From contig CCMO02000001.1 of the NCBI GenBank assembly GCA_000751295.2, positions 1,847,501 to 1,911,500 on the forward strand: 64,000 bases of DNA, read 5' to 3'. A model generated the notes under the pieces. The model made no database searches and was not told where the DNA came from. It saw only the letters and a program-made list of their open reading frames with translations. Shown piece after piece: positions 41,597 to 50,658 of this stretch (its first letter is position 1; each line of letters opens with the position of its first letter). A program made the translations under genes and the position numbers. Source of the stretch: a bacterium YEK0313. GTDB taxonomy: Bacteria > Pseudomonadota > Alphaproteobacteria > Rhizobiales > Phreatobacteraceae.

Positions 41597-43113
41597 GCGG
41601 CCGCCCCGTGCATGTTCCCGCCATGGATGCCGCCCATGAGCAGGCCGACCTCCTCGCGGGCGCAGGAGGCGGCCGGTCGTGCGGGTGCGAGCCGGCCCTC
41701 GGAGATCACCGCCAGGCTGTCGGAGAGCTCATAGAGCTCGTCGAGATCCTGGCTGATCACCACGACGGCGGCGCCGCGCGCGGCAAGGTCGATCAGCGCC
41801 TGGCGGATGGTGGCGGCGGCCGCGGCGTCGACGCCCCAGGTCGGCTGCGCGACGACGATCACGCCCGGCTCGCGCAGGATCTCGCGGCCGACCACGAATT
41901 TCTGCAGATTGCCGCCCGACAGGGCCTTGGCGGCCGGATCGGGACCGCCGGCGCGCACGTCGAAAGCCTCGACGATGCGCCGGACCCAGCGACCGAGCGC
42001 GCCGCGGTCGACGAAGCCGCGCGACACGAAGCCGCCGACGCCATGGCCGGAGAGGAGCGCATTGTCGGTCAGCGAAAAATCCGGCGCGGCGGCATGGCCG
42101 AGCCGCTCCTCGGGCACGAAGGCGGCGCCGCGGCGCCGGCGCGCGTCGATGCGCTCGGCCCCGACGGCCGCGCCATCGATGCGGATCGCCGCAGCCGGGC
42201 TCGTCCGTTCACCCGACAGCGCCGCGAAAAGCTCGTCCTGGCCGTTGCCGGCAACCCCGGCAATGCCGAGGATCTCGCCGGCGCGCACCGCGAGCGAGAC
42301 CTCGTTCAGCGCGACGCCGTGGCTGTCGGCGGCCGGCAGCGACAAGCCCTCGACGCTGAGCCTGACCGCGCCGGCCGAATGGCTGACCGCCCTCAGGGCG
42401 GGCACGTCGGCGCCGACCATCAGCCGGGCCAGGCTCGCAGCCGTCTCCGCCTTGGGATCGGCCGAGGCCACCACCTTGCCGGCGCGCATGACGGTCGCCC
42501 GGTCGCACAGGCGGCGGACCTCGTCGAGCTTGTGCGAGATGTAGAGCACGCTGCGGCCTTCGGCCTTGAGCGCGCGCAGCGTCGCGAACAGCGCCTCGAC
42601 TTCCTGCGGCGTCAGCACCGATGTCGGCTCGTCGAGGATCAGCAGCTTCGGGTTCTGCAGCAGCGCGCGAATGATCTCGATCCGCTGGCGCTCGCCGACC
42701 GACAGGCGCCAGACCTCGCGGCGCGGCTCGAGCGGCAGGCCATAGGCGCGTGACAGCGCGGCGACCTGCTCCTCGATCCTGTCCATGGCGGTGCCCGGCG
42801 GCAGCGAGAGCGCGACGTTCTCGGCGACGGTCAGGGCCTCGAACAGCGAAAAATGCTGGAACACCATGCCGATGCCGCGCGCCCGCGCCGCGGCGGGATT
42901 GGCGAAGCGCACCTCGGCGCCGTCCCAGACGATGCGGCCCTCGGCCGGTTCCAGCAGGCCGTAGAGGATCTTGACCAGCGTCGACTTGCCGGCGCCGTTC
43001 TCGCCGAGCAGCGCATGGATCTCGGCCGGCTCGACCGTCAGATCGACATGGTCATTGGCGGTGAAGGTGCCGAACCGCTTGACGATGCCGCGGGCTTCGA
43101 GGAGCGCGGCCAT
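41593..43113 (-). CDS. Double ATP-binding subunit of a nucleoside/simple-sugar ABC importer
   Basis: A 506-aa protein with two ATPase cassettes. The first has Walker A LLGENGAGKSTLVKILYG, signature LSVGERQRIEIIRALLQNPK and Walker B LLILDEPTSVLT; the second has GIAGVAGNGQDELFAALSGE (degenerate Walker A), LSGGNLQKFVVGREILREPG and VIVVAQPTWGVD. This NupO/YufO-like or RbsA-like layout fits the BMP-type nucleoside importers. The first codon is ATG 43113, overlapping the deaminase stop by one base; a TTG three nt earlier is not needed. Confidence 0.92.
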   Translation of the reverse strand: MAALLEARGIVKRFGTFTANDHVDLTVEPAEIHALLGENGAGKSTLVKILYGLLEPAEGRIVWDGAEVRFANPAAARARGIGMVFQHFSLFEALTVAENVALSLPPGTAMDRIEEQVAALSRAYGLPLEPRREVWRLSVGERQRIEIIRALLQNPKLLILDEPTSVLTPQEVEALFATLRALKAEGRSVLYISHKLDEVRRLCDRATVMRAGKVVASADPKAETAASLARLMVGADVPALRAVSHSAGAVRLSVEGLSLPAADSHGVALNEVSLAVRAGEILGIAGVAGNGQDELFAALSGERTSPAAAIRIDGAAVGAERIDARRRRGAAFVPEERLGHAAAPDFSLTDNALLSGHGVGGFVSRGFVDRGALGRWVRRIVEAFDVRAGGPDPAAKALSGGNLQKFVVGREILREPGVIVVAQPTWGVDAAAAATIRQALIDLAARGAAVVVISQDLDELYELSDSLAVISEGRLAPARPAASCAREEVGLLMGGIHGGNMHGAAA

Positions 43114-43622
43114 CAATAGGCGATCTTGTCGGTCTTGGCCGCCCAGTCGCGGAACACGGTGAGCGCTTCAGCGCTCGGCCGGTGCTCCATGCGCAGGAGG
43201 ATCGTGTCCGGCGCGCGCTTCACCTCGTCGTAGAAGGGCGCATCGTCGAAGGCGATATCGGCCGCGTCGGTCCGGGTATTGGCATAGACGATGCGGCCGA
43301 CGCGCGCCCAGAGCGCCGAGGCGAGGCACATGGGACAGGGCTCGCAGCTCGTATAGAGCGTGGCGCCGGCGAGATCGAACCGGCCGAGCGCCGCGCAGGC
43401 GCGCCGGATCGCCACCACCTCGGCATGGGCGGTCGGATCGTTGGTCGAGGTCACCTGATTCCAGCCCTCGGCCACCATCGCTCCACTGAGCGCGACCACG
43501 GCGCCGAACGGCCCGCCGGCGCCCCGCTCCATATGCTCGCGCGACAGCGCGACGGCACGGGCGAGGAACAGCGCGTCGAGCGCGGCGGCTTCTGCGGTCG
43601 GTGCGGCGGTCCGGGAGCTCAT
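43113..43622 (-). CDS. Nucleobase/nucleoside deaminase (guanine-deaminase-like)
   Basis: A 169-aa zinc deaminase of the cytidine/deoxycytidylate superfamily. Zinc ligands and the proton shuttle are seen in TAHAEVVAIRR (His66, Glu68) and CEPCPMCLASALWARVGRIV (Cys96, Cys99). ANTRTDAADIAFDDAPFYDE and the C-terminal FRDWAAKTDKIAY resemble bacterial guanine deaminase GuaD. It heads the transporter operon, which supports purine uptake and breakdown as the joint function. Confidence 0.88.
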   Translation of the reverse strand: MSSRTAAPTAEAAALDALFLARAVALSREHMERGAGGPFGAVVALSGAMVAEGWNQVTSTNDPTAHAEVVAIRRACAALGRFDLAGATLYTSCEPCPMCLASALWARVGRIVYANTRTDAADIAFDDAPFYDEVKRAPDTILLRMEHRPSAEALTVFRDWAAKTDKIAY

Positions 43623-43672
43623 GGCCTGATCTCACGCAGAGCCGGGCTTCAAGTCAATCGTGGTCGTGCGCG

Positions 43673-44878
43673 TCACAGCACGCCCTCGGCGCGCATCGCG
43701 GCGATCTCCTCGGCCGAATAGCCGGCCGCGGCCAGCACCGCCTCGGTATGTTCGCCGAGCCGCGCGCCCGGCCAGCGGATGGCGCCGGGCGTGCGGGTCA
43801 GCTTCGGCACGATGCCCTGCATGGCCACCGTGCCGAGCTCGGCGGTGTCGACCTCGACGACCATGTCGCGGGCGCGGAAATGCGGATCCGCCGCGACCGC
43901 CGCCGCGTCATTGACGGCGCCGGCCGGCACGGCCGCCGCATCGAGCGCGGCGAGCAGCGCGTCGCGCGGCCGCGTCGCGGTCCAGTCCGCGATGATCCGG
44001 TCGATCTCGGCCTGGTTCTCCGGCCGGCCGCGCGCGCCATGGCTCGAAAAACGCGGATCCGTGGCCAGCTCCGGCATGCCCATCACCTCTGTGAGGCGCT
44101 GGAAGATGGTGTCGGCATTGGCGCCGATGACGATGTGATGGCCGTCGAGGGTCGGATAGATGTTCGACGGGGCAAAACCCGGCGCGGTCAGGCCGGTGCG
44201 GCCGCGGACGTGGCCGGTGACCGAATATTCCGCGACGATGCCCTCGCTCGCCGCGAGGATCGCATCGGTCAGGCCGACATCGATGACCTGGCCGCGGCCG
44301 TCGCGGCCGCGCTGATGCAGGGCGGCGAGCACGCCATAGGCCGCATAAAGGCCGGCCAGCGTATCGCCGATCGAGAGGCCCGTGCGGGTCGGCAGGCGGT
44401 CCGGATAGCCGTTGATCACCCGCATGCCGCCGATCGCCTCGGCGACCGCGGCAAAACCCGCCTTGCCGGCATAGGGCCCGTACTGGCCGTAGCCCGAGAC
44501 GCGGGCAATGATCAGCCGCGGGTTCATCGCATGCAGCGCCGCGACGGTAAGGCCCCATTTCTCCAGCGTGCCCGGCCGGAAATTCTCCAGGAGCACGTCG
44601 GCTTCGGCGATGAGCCGGCGCAGCACCTGCTGGCCGCGTGCCTTGCGCAGGTCGACGGTGATGCTCTTCTTGTTGCGGCCGATCACCGGCCACCAGACGG
44701 AGGCGCCGCCCTTCTTGGCGTAACCCCACTGGCGCATGGCATCGCCCTTGCCGGGATCCTCGAACTTGACGAGGTCGGCGCCGAGATCGGCGAGCAGCTG
44801 CCCGCAATAGGGGCCGGCGATGAACGAGCCGAGCTCGATCACCTTGACGTCGGAAAGCGGACCTGAAGTTCCTGCCAT
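43673..44878 (-). CDS. CaiB/BaiF-family CoA-transferase
   Basis: A 401-aa class III CoA transferase. The catalytic Asp is Asp172 in TGLSIGDTLAGLYAAYGVLA; other signatures are VKVIELGSFIAGPYCGQLLA, VWWPVIGRNKKSITVDLRKA, LLENFRPGTLEKWGL and SGYGQYGPYAGKAGF. The substrate acid is unknown (formyl-CoA/oxalate and succinyl-CoA-type enzymes look alike). It lies 100 nt downstream of aapM on the same strand but is not functionally expected there. Confidence 0.9.
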   Translation of the reverse strand: MAGTSGPLSDVKVIELGSFIAGPYCGQLLADLGADLVKFEDPGKGDAMRQWGYAKKGGASVWWPVIGRNKKSITVDLRKARGQQVLRRLIAEADVLLENFRPGTLEKWGLTVAALHAMNPRLIIARVSGYGQYGPYAGKAGFAAVAEAIGGMRVINGYPDRLPTRTGLSIGDTLAGLYAAYGVLAALHQRGRDGRGQVIDVGLTDAILAASEGIVAEYSVTGHVRGRTGLTAPGFAPSNIYPTLDGHHIVIGANADTIFQRLTEVMGMPELATDPRFSSHGARGRPENQAEIDRIIADWTATRPRDALLAALDAAAVPAGAVNDAAAVAADPHFRARDMVVEVDTAELGTVAMQGIVPKLTRTPGAIRWPGARLGEHTEAVLAAAGYSAEEIAAMRAEGVL

Positions 44879-44978
44879 GGCGGCTCCCGTCGGCTGATGA
44901 CCGCTGGCGACAGCCGCGCGGCCGGGACGCGGGCGCGGACAGGTGCCGCGCGGGGCGGCGTCCCGCCCCGTCCGCGCG

Positions 44979-46070
44979 TCAATAGGTGGTCTTCTGGCCT
45001 TCGAGGCGGCGCGCCCAGCGCGACAGGCCGAAGCAGATCAGCCAGTAGACCGCGCCGGAAAAGACATAGGCCTCCTTGTTCATGCCGACCCAGGCGGGAT
45101 CGGCCAGCGACGCCTGGGCGATGCCGAGCAGGTCGAAGATCGACACGATCGACACGAGCGAGGTGTTCTTCACGAGCGCGATGAACTCGTTGGTCATGGC
45201 CGGCAGCGCGACGCGCAGGGCCTGTGGCAGGACGATGAGCCGCGTCGTCGTCCAATAGCCGAGGCCGGCGGCGGAGGCCGCCTCGGTCTGGCCGCGCGGC
45301 ACCGCCTGCAGGCCGCCGCGCACCGCTTCCGCCATATAGGCCGAGATGACGAAGGCGAGGCCGATGACGGCGCGCGCCAGGCGGTCGATGTCCCAGCCCG
45401 CCGGCATGATCAGCGGCAGCAGCAGGGTCGCCAGGAAGATCACCATGACGATCGGCACGCCACGCCAGAACTCGATGAAGATGGTCGAGAGCAGGCGGAT
45501 CACCGGCAGTTCGGACCGCCGGCCGAGCGCCATGACGATGCCGAGCGGCACGGCCAGGACGCCGGCATAGACCGACAGGAAGATGGTCAGCATCAGGCCG
45601 CCCCATTGCCGGGTCTCGACCCGGGCGAGGCCGAGCCCGCCGGCCAGCAGCCAGAGGCCGACGACCAGGGTGACGAGCCAGAGGAGCGGCACGACGCGGA
45701 CGCGCTGCGGCATGCCGCGCCAGAACGACAGCGCGGTGACGGCGAGCAGAAGCAGCGCCAGCAGGTCGACGCGCCAGCGCTCCTCGGCGGGATAGAGGCC
45801 GTACATGAACTGGCCGAGGCGCGCCTTGATGAAGACCCAGCAGGCACCGCCGGCCGAGCAGTCGGCCCGCGTCGTGCCGGCGAAATTCGCATCCAGCACC
45901 GCCCAGCGCACCACCGGCACGAGCACGGCGACGAGCAGCGCGATGCAGGCGAGCGAGACCGCCGCATCGAGCGGCGAGGAGAAATAACCATCCCGCAGGC
46001 GGCGGAACAGCGAGGGCGCGGTCCGGCGCACGGGATCGGCGGCGGTCGCTTGGACGATACCCTGTGTCAT
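44979..46070 (-). CDS. aapM: AapM, general L-amino acid ABC permease
   Basis: A 363-aa permease of the HisM/GlnP family. Hydrophobic segments begin near SPLDAAVSLACIALLVAVLV; the periplasmic insert LDANFAGTTRADCSAGGACW is typical of AapM; the inner-membrane ATPase-contact motif is SAAGLGYWTTTRLIVLPQAL with EAASAA before it, then LVKNTSLVSIVSIFDLLGIA. ATG 46070 overlaps the aapQ stop by four bases. The gene order is aapJ, aapQ, aapM; the ATPase aapP should follow but does not. Confidence 0.94.
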   Translation of the reverse strand: MTQGIVQATAADPVRRTAPSLFRRLRDGYFSSPLDAAVSLACIALLVAVLVPVVRWAVLDANFAGTTRADCSAGGACWVFIKARLGQFMYGLYPAEERWRVDLLALLLLAVTALSFWRGMPQRVRVVPLLWLVTLVVGLWLLAGGLGLARVETRQWGGLMLTIFLSVYAGVLAVPLGIVMALGRRSELPVIRLLSTIFIEFWRGVPIVMVIFLATLLLPLIMPAGWDIDRLARAVIGLAFVISAYMAEAVRGGLQAVPRGQTEAASAAGLGYWTTTRLIVLPQALRVALPAMTNEFIALVKNTSLVSIVSIFDLLGIAQASLADPAWVGMNKEAYVFSGAVYWLICFGLSRWARRLEGQKTTY

Positions 46071-47221
46071 CGGCTCACCAGCTGGGTCTTGGCATTGTAC
46101 CAGTTCATGAAGCCGGAGACGGCGAGGCCGATGCCCAGATAGATGGCGAGGGTGATCGCGATGATCTCGATCGCCTGGCCGGTATTGTTGAGCGCCGATC
46201 CGACGAAGACGCTGACGAGCTCGGGAAAGGCGATGGCGGCTCCGAAGGAGGAGTTCTTCAGGACGTTGAGATACTGGCTGGTCATCGGCGGGATCATCAC
46301 CCGCATGGCCTGCGGGATGACGATCAGGTTGAGCGTGCGGTTGGGCCTCAGGCCGAGCGCGTAGGCCGCCTCCCACTGGCCCTTGGCGACGGCCTGGATG
46401 CCGCCGCGGACGACCTCGGCGATGAAGCCTGCGGTATAGACGGTGAGCGCGAGGAACAGCGCGACGAATTCGGGCACCAGCACGAAGCCGCCACGGAAAT
46501 TGAAGCCGCGCATCGCCGGCACGTCCCAGATGCTGACGAAGCTGGCGCAGACGAAGGCGAGGATCGGCAGCCCGACGAGCAGGGCGAGGCCGGTGGCCCA
46601 GGCCGGGAAGATCTGCCCCGTCGCATCGCGCCGCCGGCGCGCCCAGATCGCGATGGCCGCCTGCAGGACGAGGCCGGCGACGACGATCAGGGCGGCGATC
46701 TTGAAGGCGGACGCCTCCGTCGGCACCGGAATGGTCAGGCCGCGGTTGTTGAGATAGGCGACGCCGAAAAAGCCGATCGACTGGCGTGGTGCCGGCAGGG
46801 CGTTGATGACCAGCGAATACCAGAACATCACGAAGAACAGGAGCGGGATGTTGCGCACCAGCTCGATGAAGGCGCCGGCAATGCCCGACAGCAGCTTGTT
46901 CCTGGACAGCCTGGCGACACCGACCACGAAGCCGAGCAGGGTGGCGGCCACGATCGACACGATAGTGATCACCAGCGTGTTGACGACGCCGACCCACAGG
47001 AGCCCGAGAATGGTGGAATCGCTGGTATAGCCGGTCAGCACGAAGGGCACGTCGATGCCCGACGTGCGCCACAGGAAGTCGAAGCCGGAGGCAAAGCCGG
47101 CCTTGACCATGTTTTGCGAGGCGTTGCGCACCATGATGACGGTGGCGACGACAAGTCCGATCAGGACCACCGCCTGCCAGAAGATCTCGCGCACGCGCTT
47201 GTCGTAGATCAGCCGGGTCAA
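46067..47221 (-). CDS. aapQ: AapQ, general L-amino acid ABC permease
   Basis: A permease of about 384 aa that pairs with AapM. It has REIFWQAVVLIGLVVATVIM, then ASGFDFLWRTSGIDVPF, FIELVRNIPLLFFVMFWYSL and the ATPase-contact loop AAYALGLRPNRTLNLIVIPQ with PPMTSQYLNVLKNSSF. The start is taken as TTG 47221 (MTRLIYDKRVREIFWQ) because AGGA lies seven nt upstream and homologues begin close to this point; a much longer open frame starting near 47365 has no coding look. Confidence 0.92.
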   Translation of the reverse strand: MTRLIYDKRVREIFWQAVVLIGLVVATVIMVRNASQNMVKAGFASGFDFLWRTSGIDVPFVLTGYTSDSTILGLLWVGVVNTLVITIVSIVAATLLGFVVGVARLSRNKLLSGIAGAFIELVRNIPLLFFVMFWYSLVINALPAPRQSIGFFGVAYLNNRGLTIPVPTEASAFKIAALIVVAGLVLQAAIAIWARRRRDATGQIFPAWATGLALLVGLPILAFVCASFVSIWDVPAMRGFNFRGGFVLVPEFVALFLALTVYTAGFIAEVVRGGIQAVAKGQWEAAYALGLRPNRTLNLIVIPQAMRVMIPPMTSQYLNVLKNSSFGAAIAFPELVSVFVGSALNNTGQAIEIIAITLAIYLGIGLAVSGFMNWYNAKTQLVSR

Positions 47222-47366
47222 ATCACAGTCCTGGATCGGATTGGCCGGTCGGCGGAAGGCCCCTGACGGCGCGGTGCCGGAGGGCCCGTGAAAACGGCAA
47301 TGCGAAAAGAGAAGGAAAGTCCCGGCCGCGGCCGAACCGCGGCGGAACCCCTGCATCATGCTCATG

Positions 47367-47403
47367 CGGCGGCGAAGCGCGGCGCCGCGGCCGCGCGCCG
47401 CCG
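47367..47403. terminator. GC-rich stem-loop between aapJ and aapQ
   Basis: Exact 8-nt arms CGGCGGCG (47367-47374) and CGCCGCCG (47396-47403) around an interior that itself contains palindromic GCGGCGCCGC. It lies 10 nt after the aapJ stop. Stem-loops at this place commonly protect the binding-protein mRNA or reduce read-through into the permeases, giving more binding protein than permease. Confidence 0.45.
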
Positions 47404-47413
47404 GTCTCGGACC

Positions 47414-48448
47414 TTACTGGAACGGCGGCGAGAACAGCAGGCCGCCGCGGGTCCAGAGCTGATTGGCGCCGCGCTCGAGACCGAGCGGCGAGCCCTTGCC
47501 GACCGTGCGCTCATAGCTCTCGGCATAATTGCCGACCTGCTTGATGGCGTTGAACATCCAGTCGTTGGACAGGCCGAGCATGGCGCCGAAGCCGCCATCG
47601 GCGCCGAGCAGGCGACGGATTTCGGCATTCTTCGAATTGGCGCGCATGTCCTCGACATTGCGCGAGGTGACACCGAGATTTTCCGCCGAGATCAGGCCAT
47701 TCAGGACCCAGCGGACGATGGCTTGCCAGCGCTCGTCGCCCCAGCGCGTGACCGGACCCTGCGGGTCGTTGGAAATGGTCTCGGTCATGATGGTGTGCTC
47801 GGCCGGATTCTTCAGCTTGATGCGCTGGCCGGCGAGCGCGCCGAGGCCCGCCGTATAGCTGTCGCAGCGGCCGGCATCGTAGGCAGCGATGGCGTCGTCG
47901 TTCTTCTGGAAGTTGATGATCGACACCTTGATGTTGCGCTCGCGGAAATAGTCGGCGGCCTGGCGCTCCTCGGTCGAGCCGGCGGCGACGCAGATCGAGG
48001 CGTTTTCCAGGTCCGTCGGCTTCTTCGCGCCCGAGGCGGTGCGCACGATGAAGGTCTGGCCCTCGTAGAAATTGATACCCTGGAAATTCACGCCGAGCGT
48101 GACATTGCGCGAATAGGTGATGGTCGTGTTGCGCGAGAGCACATCGACCTGGCCGGACTGCAGCACCGGCCAGCGCTGCTGCACCGAGGTGGGCGTGAAC
48201 CGCACCTTGTTGGCATCGCCCAGCACGGCGGCGGCGAGCGCGCGGCAATAGTCGACGTCGAGGCCCGACCACTCGCCCTTGTCATTGGCGAAGGAGAAAC
48301 CGGGCAGGCCGAGGTGCACGCCGCATTCGAGGTGGCCGCGGGCACGGATGGCATCGAGCGTCGGGCTCGGTGCGAGCTGCTGGGCGCCGGCGCTGCCGCC
48401 GGCACAGAGGATGGCCGCGACCAGCGCGCCACGAAGCGGGTTCATCAT
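47414..48448 (-). CDS. aapJ: AapJ, general L-amino acid periplasmic binding protein
   Basis: A 344-aa family 3 substrate-binding protein. It has a signal peptide (MMNPLRGALVAAILCAGGSA, cleavage near AGA-Q), ARGHLECGVHLGLPGFSFAN, GEWSGLDVDYCRALAAAVLG, RNTTITYSRNVTLGVNFQGI and the C-terminal KQVGNYAESYERTVGKGSPL. These match AapJ, which binds a broad range of L-amino acids. ATG 48448 has GGAG six nt upstream; the following ATG (48445) is also possible. Confidence 0.94.
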   Translation of the reverse strand: MMNPLRGALVAAILCAGGSAGAQQLAPSPTLDAIRARGHLECGVHLGLPGFSFANDKGEWSGLDVDYCRALAAAVLGDANKVRFTPTSVQQRWPVLQSGQVDVLSRNTTITYSRNVTLGVNFQGINFYEGQTFIVRTASGAKKPTDLENASICVAAGSTEERQAADYFRERNIKVSIINFQKNDDAIAAYDAGRCDSYTAGLGALAGQRIKLKNPAEHTIMTETISNDPQGPVTRWGDERWQAIVRWVLNGLISAENLGVTSRNVEDMRANSKNAEIRRLLGADGGFGAMLGLSNDWMFNAIKQVGNYAESYERTVGKGSPLGLERGANQLWTRGGLLFSPPFQ

Positions 48449-48788
48449 GGAAGGCTCCCATTCCCCTCCGCACCGACGATCCGGGCGGATGTTGTTTCGC
48501 GCACAGTTGAGAGCGCGGGGCCGAGAGTCAACAGGGCACCGCGCCGTTTCCCACACGGTCCGGCGGCGGCAGTGCCGCCGCGACGCAGCCCGGCGGCCGG
48601 GCCCGACCAGCGCAAGGCTCGTTGCGGATTCGCGACTCCAGGCCTTTTGCCGGGGCTATCCGAAATGTCGGGGATTCCCAAGCCGGGCCGGTCCTGATTC
48701 AAAGTGCCCGCCGGATCGGAGGCCGGCAGCCGTGAACCGAGGCCCGCCGGTCGGCCATGCGCCGCCCGCCGGACATCTGGAGAATTCG
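48449..48788. other. 340-nt divergent intergenic region
   Basis: Lies between aapJ (minus) and the membrane-protein gene at 48789 (plus), so it should contain both promoters. A short hairpin GGCGGC-AGT-GCCGCC is near 48565. No gene, RNA or clear operator was seen. Base composition is as in the flanks. Confidence 0.5.
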
Positions 48789-49391
48789 ATGTTCAATACA
48801 CCAGCTTTTTCGATGATCCTCTTCAGCGGGCTGAGGCAGCTCGGGGAAATCCTCCTCCTGATCGGATTGAGCGGAGAGGTCGCGCTTCTCATTCTCAAGA
48901 TCACCAAGGGATCATGGGAAAAGGGACTGGGCATCACGTTTGCCGTCCTCGTCCTGCTCGGCTGCGGTCTCGAATGGTGGGCCGACAGCCCTCGGACCCT
49001 CAGCGCCGCGTCCCAGCAACGCCTGACCCAAACGCTGACGCCGTATCACGGCACACCGTTCGATTTTTCGGTCGAGCTCGACCCCGAAGCCGTCAGCCTG
49101 ATGGAGATGATCGGATCGGCGCTCGAAGCCGCTGGATGGAAAAGGCAGGCGGTGGCGCATGGCCACGGCTATGTCCCACCCGGAAAACCGACAGCGGGCC
49201 TCGCGGTGCTCCGGGGCGTGGAGGTTCACGTCACGCAGGCCCGGATGGCGGAATGGGGCGCCGACGGCCGGCCGGGTGCCGCGCTGCTGCAGGCGCTACG
49301 GAACGAGGGACTGACCGCCGTCTTCAAGGTGATCCCGGATCACCACGAAGGCGGCGGCGCGATCCACATCATGGTCGGCGCGAAACCCTAG
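48789..49391 (+). CDS. Membrane-anchored hypothetical protein
   Basis: A 200-aa protein. Two predicted N-terminal helices (FSMILFSGLRQLGEILLLIG and ITFAVLVLLGCGLEWWA) are followed by a soluble C-terminal domain of about 130 residues (TPYHGTPFDFSVELDPEAVS; SALEAAGWKRQAVAHG; LLQALRNEGLTAVFKVIPDH). The soluble part has an alternating alpha/beta look and resembles hypothetical proteins common in Bradyrhizobiaceae-like genomes; no function known. ATG 48789 follows CTGGAGAATTCG. It converges with trpS. Confidence 0.7.
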   Translation: MFNTPAFSMILFSGLRQLGEILLLIGLSGEVALLILKITKGSWEKGLGITFAVLVLLGCGLEWWADSPRTLSAASQQRLTQTLTPYHGTPFDFSVELDPEAVSLMEMIGSALEAAGWKRQAVAHGHGYVPPGKPTAGLAVLRGVEVHVTQARMAEWGADGRPGAALLQALRNEGLTAVFKVIPDHHEGGGAIHIMVGAKP

Positions 49392-49456
49392 AGCCATTCA
49401 CCGTTCCCCGGAAACGGCGAAAGGCTGCAGGCTCCTGTTTCGGCCGTTTTCATGGC

Positions 49457-49477
49457 GCGAAGCGGTCCCCGCTTCGC
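49457..49477. terminator. 9-3-9 hairpin between convergent genes
   Basis: GCGAAGCGG-TCC-CCGCTTCGC is a perfect stem of nine pairs with a three-base loop. It lies between the stops of the membrane-protein gene (+) and trpS (-). There is no T-run on either side, so it may be a weak terminator or an mRNA-end structure. Confidence 0.5.
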
Positions 49478-49507
49478 ACCGGGGAAGCCAACCTCGGGCC
49501 GGCCGGT

Positions 49508-50545
49508 TCAGGACCGGACGAAGCCGACGATCTCCTTCACCGCCGTCATGACCGGCGCGGCGATGGCGCGGGCGCGGTCCGCGCCGCCCTTCAGGATGCG
49601 GTCGATCTCTGCGGGGTCGGCGACGAGCCGCTTCACCTCGCTGGTGATCGGCGCGAGCTTGGCGACCGCGACATCGGCCAGCGCCGACTTGAAGCCCGAG
49701 AACTGGCCGCCGCCGAATTCGGCGAGCACGTCCGCCTTGGTCCGGCCGGAGAGCGCGGCGAAGATGCCGACGAGATTGTCGGCCTCGGCGCGGCCCTCCA
49801 GGCCCTTCTCCTCCGACGGCAGCGCCTCGGAATCGGTGCGCGCCTTGCGGATCTTCTGGGCGATCGTGTCGGCATCATCCGTCAGGTTGATGCGCGCATA
49901 GTCCGACGGGTCGGACTTCGACATCTTCTTGGTGCCATCGCGCAGGCTCATGACGCGGGTCGCCGGGCCCATGATCACCGGCTCGGTCACCGGGAAGAAC
50001 GCATCGCCATGGCCGAGCGCCGCGATGCGCTCGCCGTAGTCGTGGTTGAACTTGATGGCGATGTCGCGCGTCAGCTCGAGATGCTGCTTCTGGTCCTCGC
50101 CGACGGGAACGTGGGTCGCGCGGTAGACGAGGATGTCGGCGGCCATCAGGCTCGGATAGGCGAACAGGCCAAGGGAGGCGTTCTCGCGGTCCTTGCCGGC
50201 CTTTTCCTTGAACTGCGTCATGCGGCTCATCCAGCCCATGCGGGCGACGCAGTTGAACACCCAGGCGAGCTCGGCGTGCTCGTGCACCTGGCTCTGGTTG
50301 AAGATGACCGAACGCTGCGGATCGACACCGGCGGCGATATAGACCGCCGTCACCTCGCGGATCGCCTTCTGCAGCGCCGCCGGCTCCTGCCAGACCGTGA
50401 TCGCGTGCATGTCGACGACGCAGTAGATGCAGTCGTGCGTCTCCTGCATGCGCACCCAGTTGACCAGCGCGCCCAGATAATTGCCGAGGTGCAGGTCGCC
50501 GGAAGGCTGCATGCCCGAGAATACGAGCGGTTTGAAAGTCGCCAT
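49508..50545 (-). CDS. trpS: TrpS, tryptophanyl-tRNA synthetase
   Basis: A 345-aa class I aminoacyl-tRNA synthetase. It starts MATFKPLVFSGMQPSGDLHL; the HIGH-like motif is GDLHLGNYLGAL, and the second ATP motif is TKKMSKSDPSDYARINLTDD. VYRATHVPVGEDQKQHLELT and SLMAADILVY match the family. ATG 50545; no strong ribosome site. In Rhizobiales trpS often sits near cell-cycle or transport genes; here the upstream gene on the same strand is the large PAS kinase, 113 nt away. Confidence 0.96.
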   Translation of the reverse strand: MATFKPLVFSGMQPSGDLHLGNYLGALVNWVRMQETHDCIYCVVDMHAITVWQEPAALQKAIREVTAVYIAAGVDPQRSVIFNQSQVHEHAELAWVFNCVARMGWMSRMTQFKEKAGKDRENASLGLFAYPSLMAADILVYRATHVPVGEDQKQHLELTRDIAIKFNHDYGERIAALGHGDAFFPVTEPVIMGPATRVMSLRDGTKKMSKSDPSDYARINLTDDADTIAQKIRKARTDSEALPSEEKGLEGRAEADNLVGIFAALSGRTKADVLAEFGGGQFSGFKSALADVAVAKLAPITSEVKRLVADPAEIDRILKGGADRARAIAAPVMTAVKEIVGFVRS

Positions 50546-50658
50546 GGACTGAGGATTCCCTTGACGGTCGGCGCGCCTGGAGCGCGCCTTGCGAGGCGCG
50601 CTTCCTCGCATGGCGAGCGCGCCGTTTCAAGGTTTTGCGTCGTTCGCCGGCGGAAGCC

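Noticed and set aside
47222..47365. N-terminal extension of aapQ to ATG 47365
   Set aside because: The extra 48 codons are Pro/Gly/Arg-rich, overlap the stem-loop after aapJ, and the TTG at 47221 has AGGA at the right distance.
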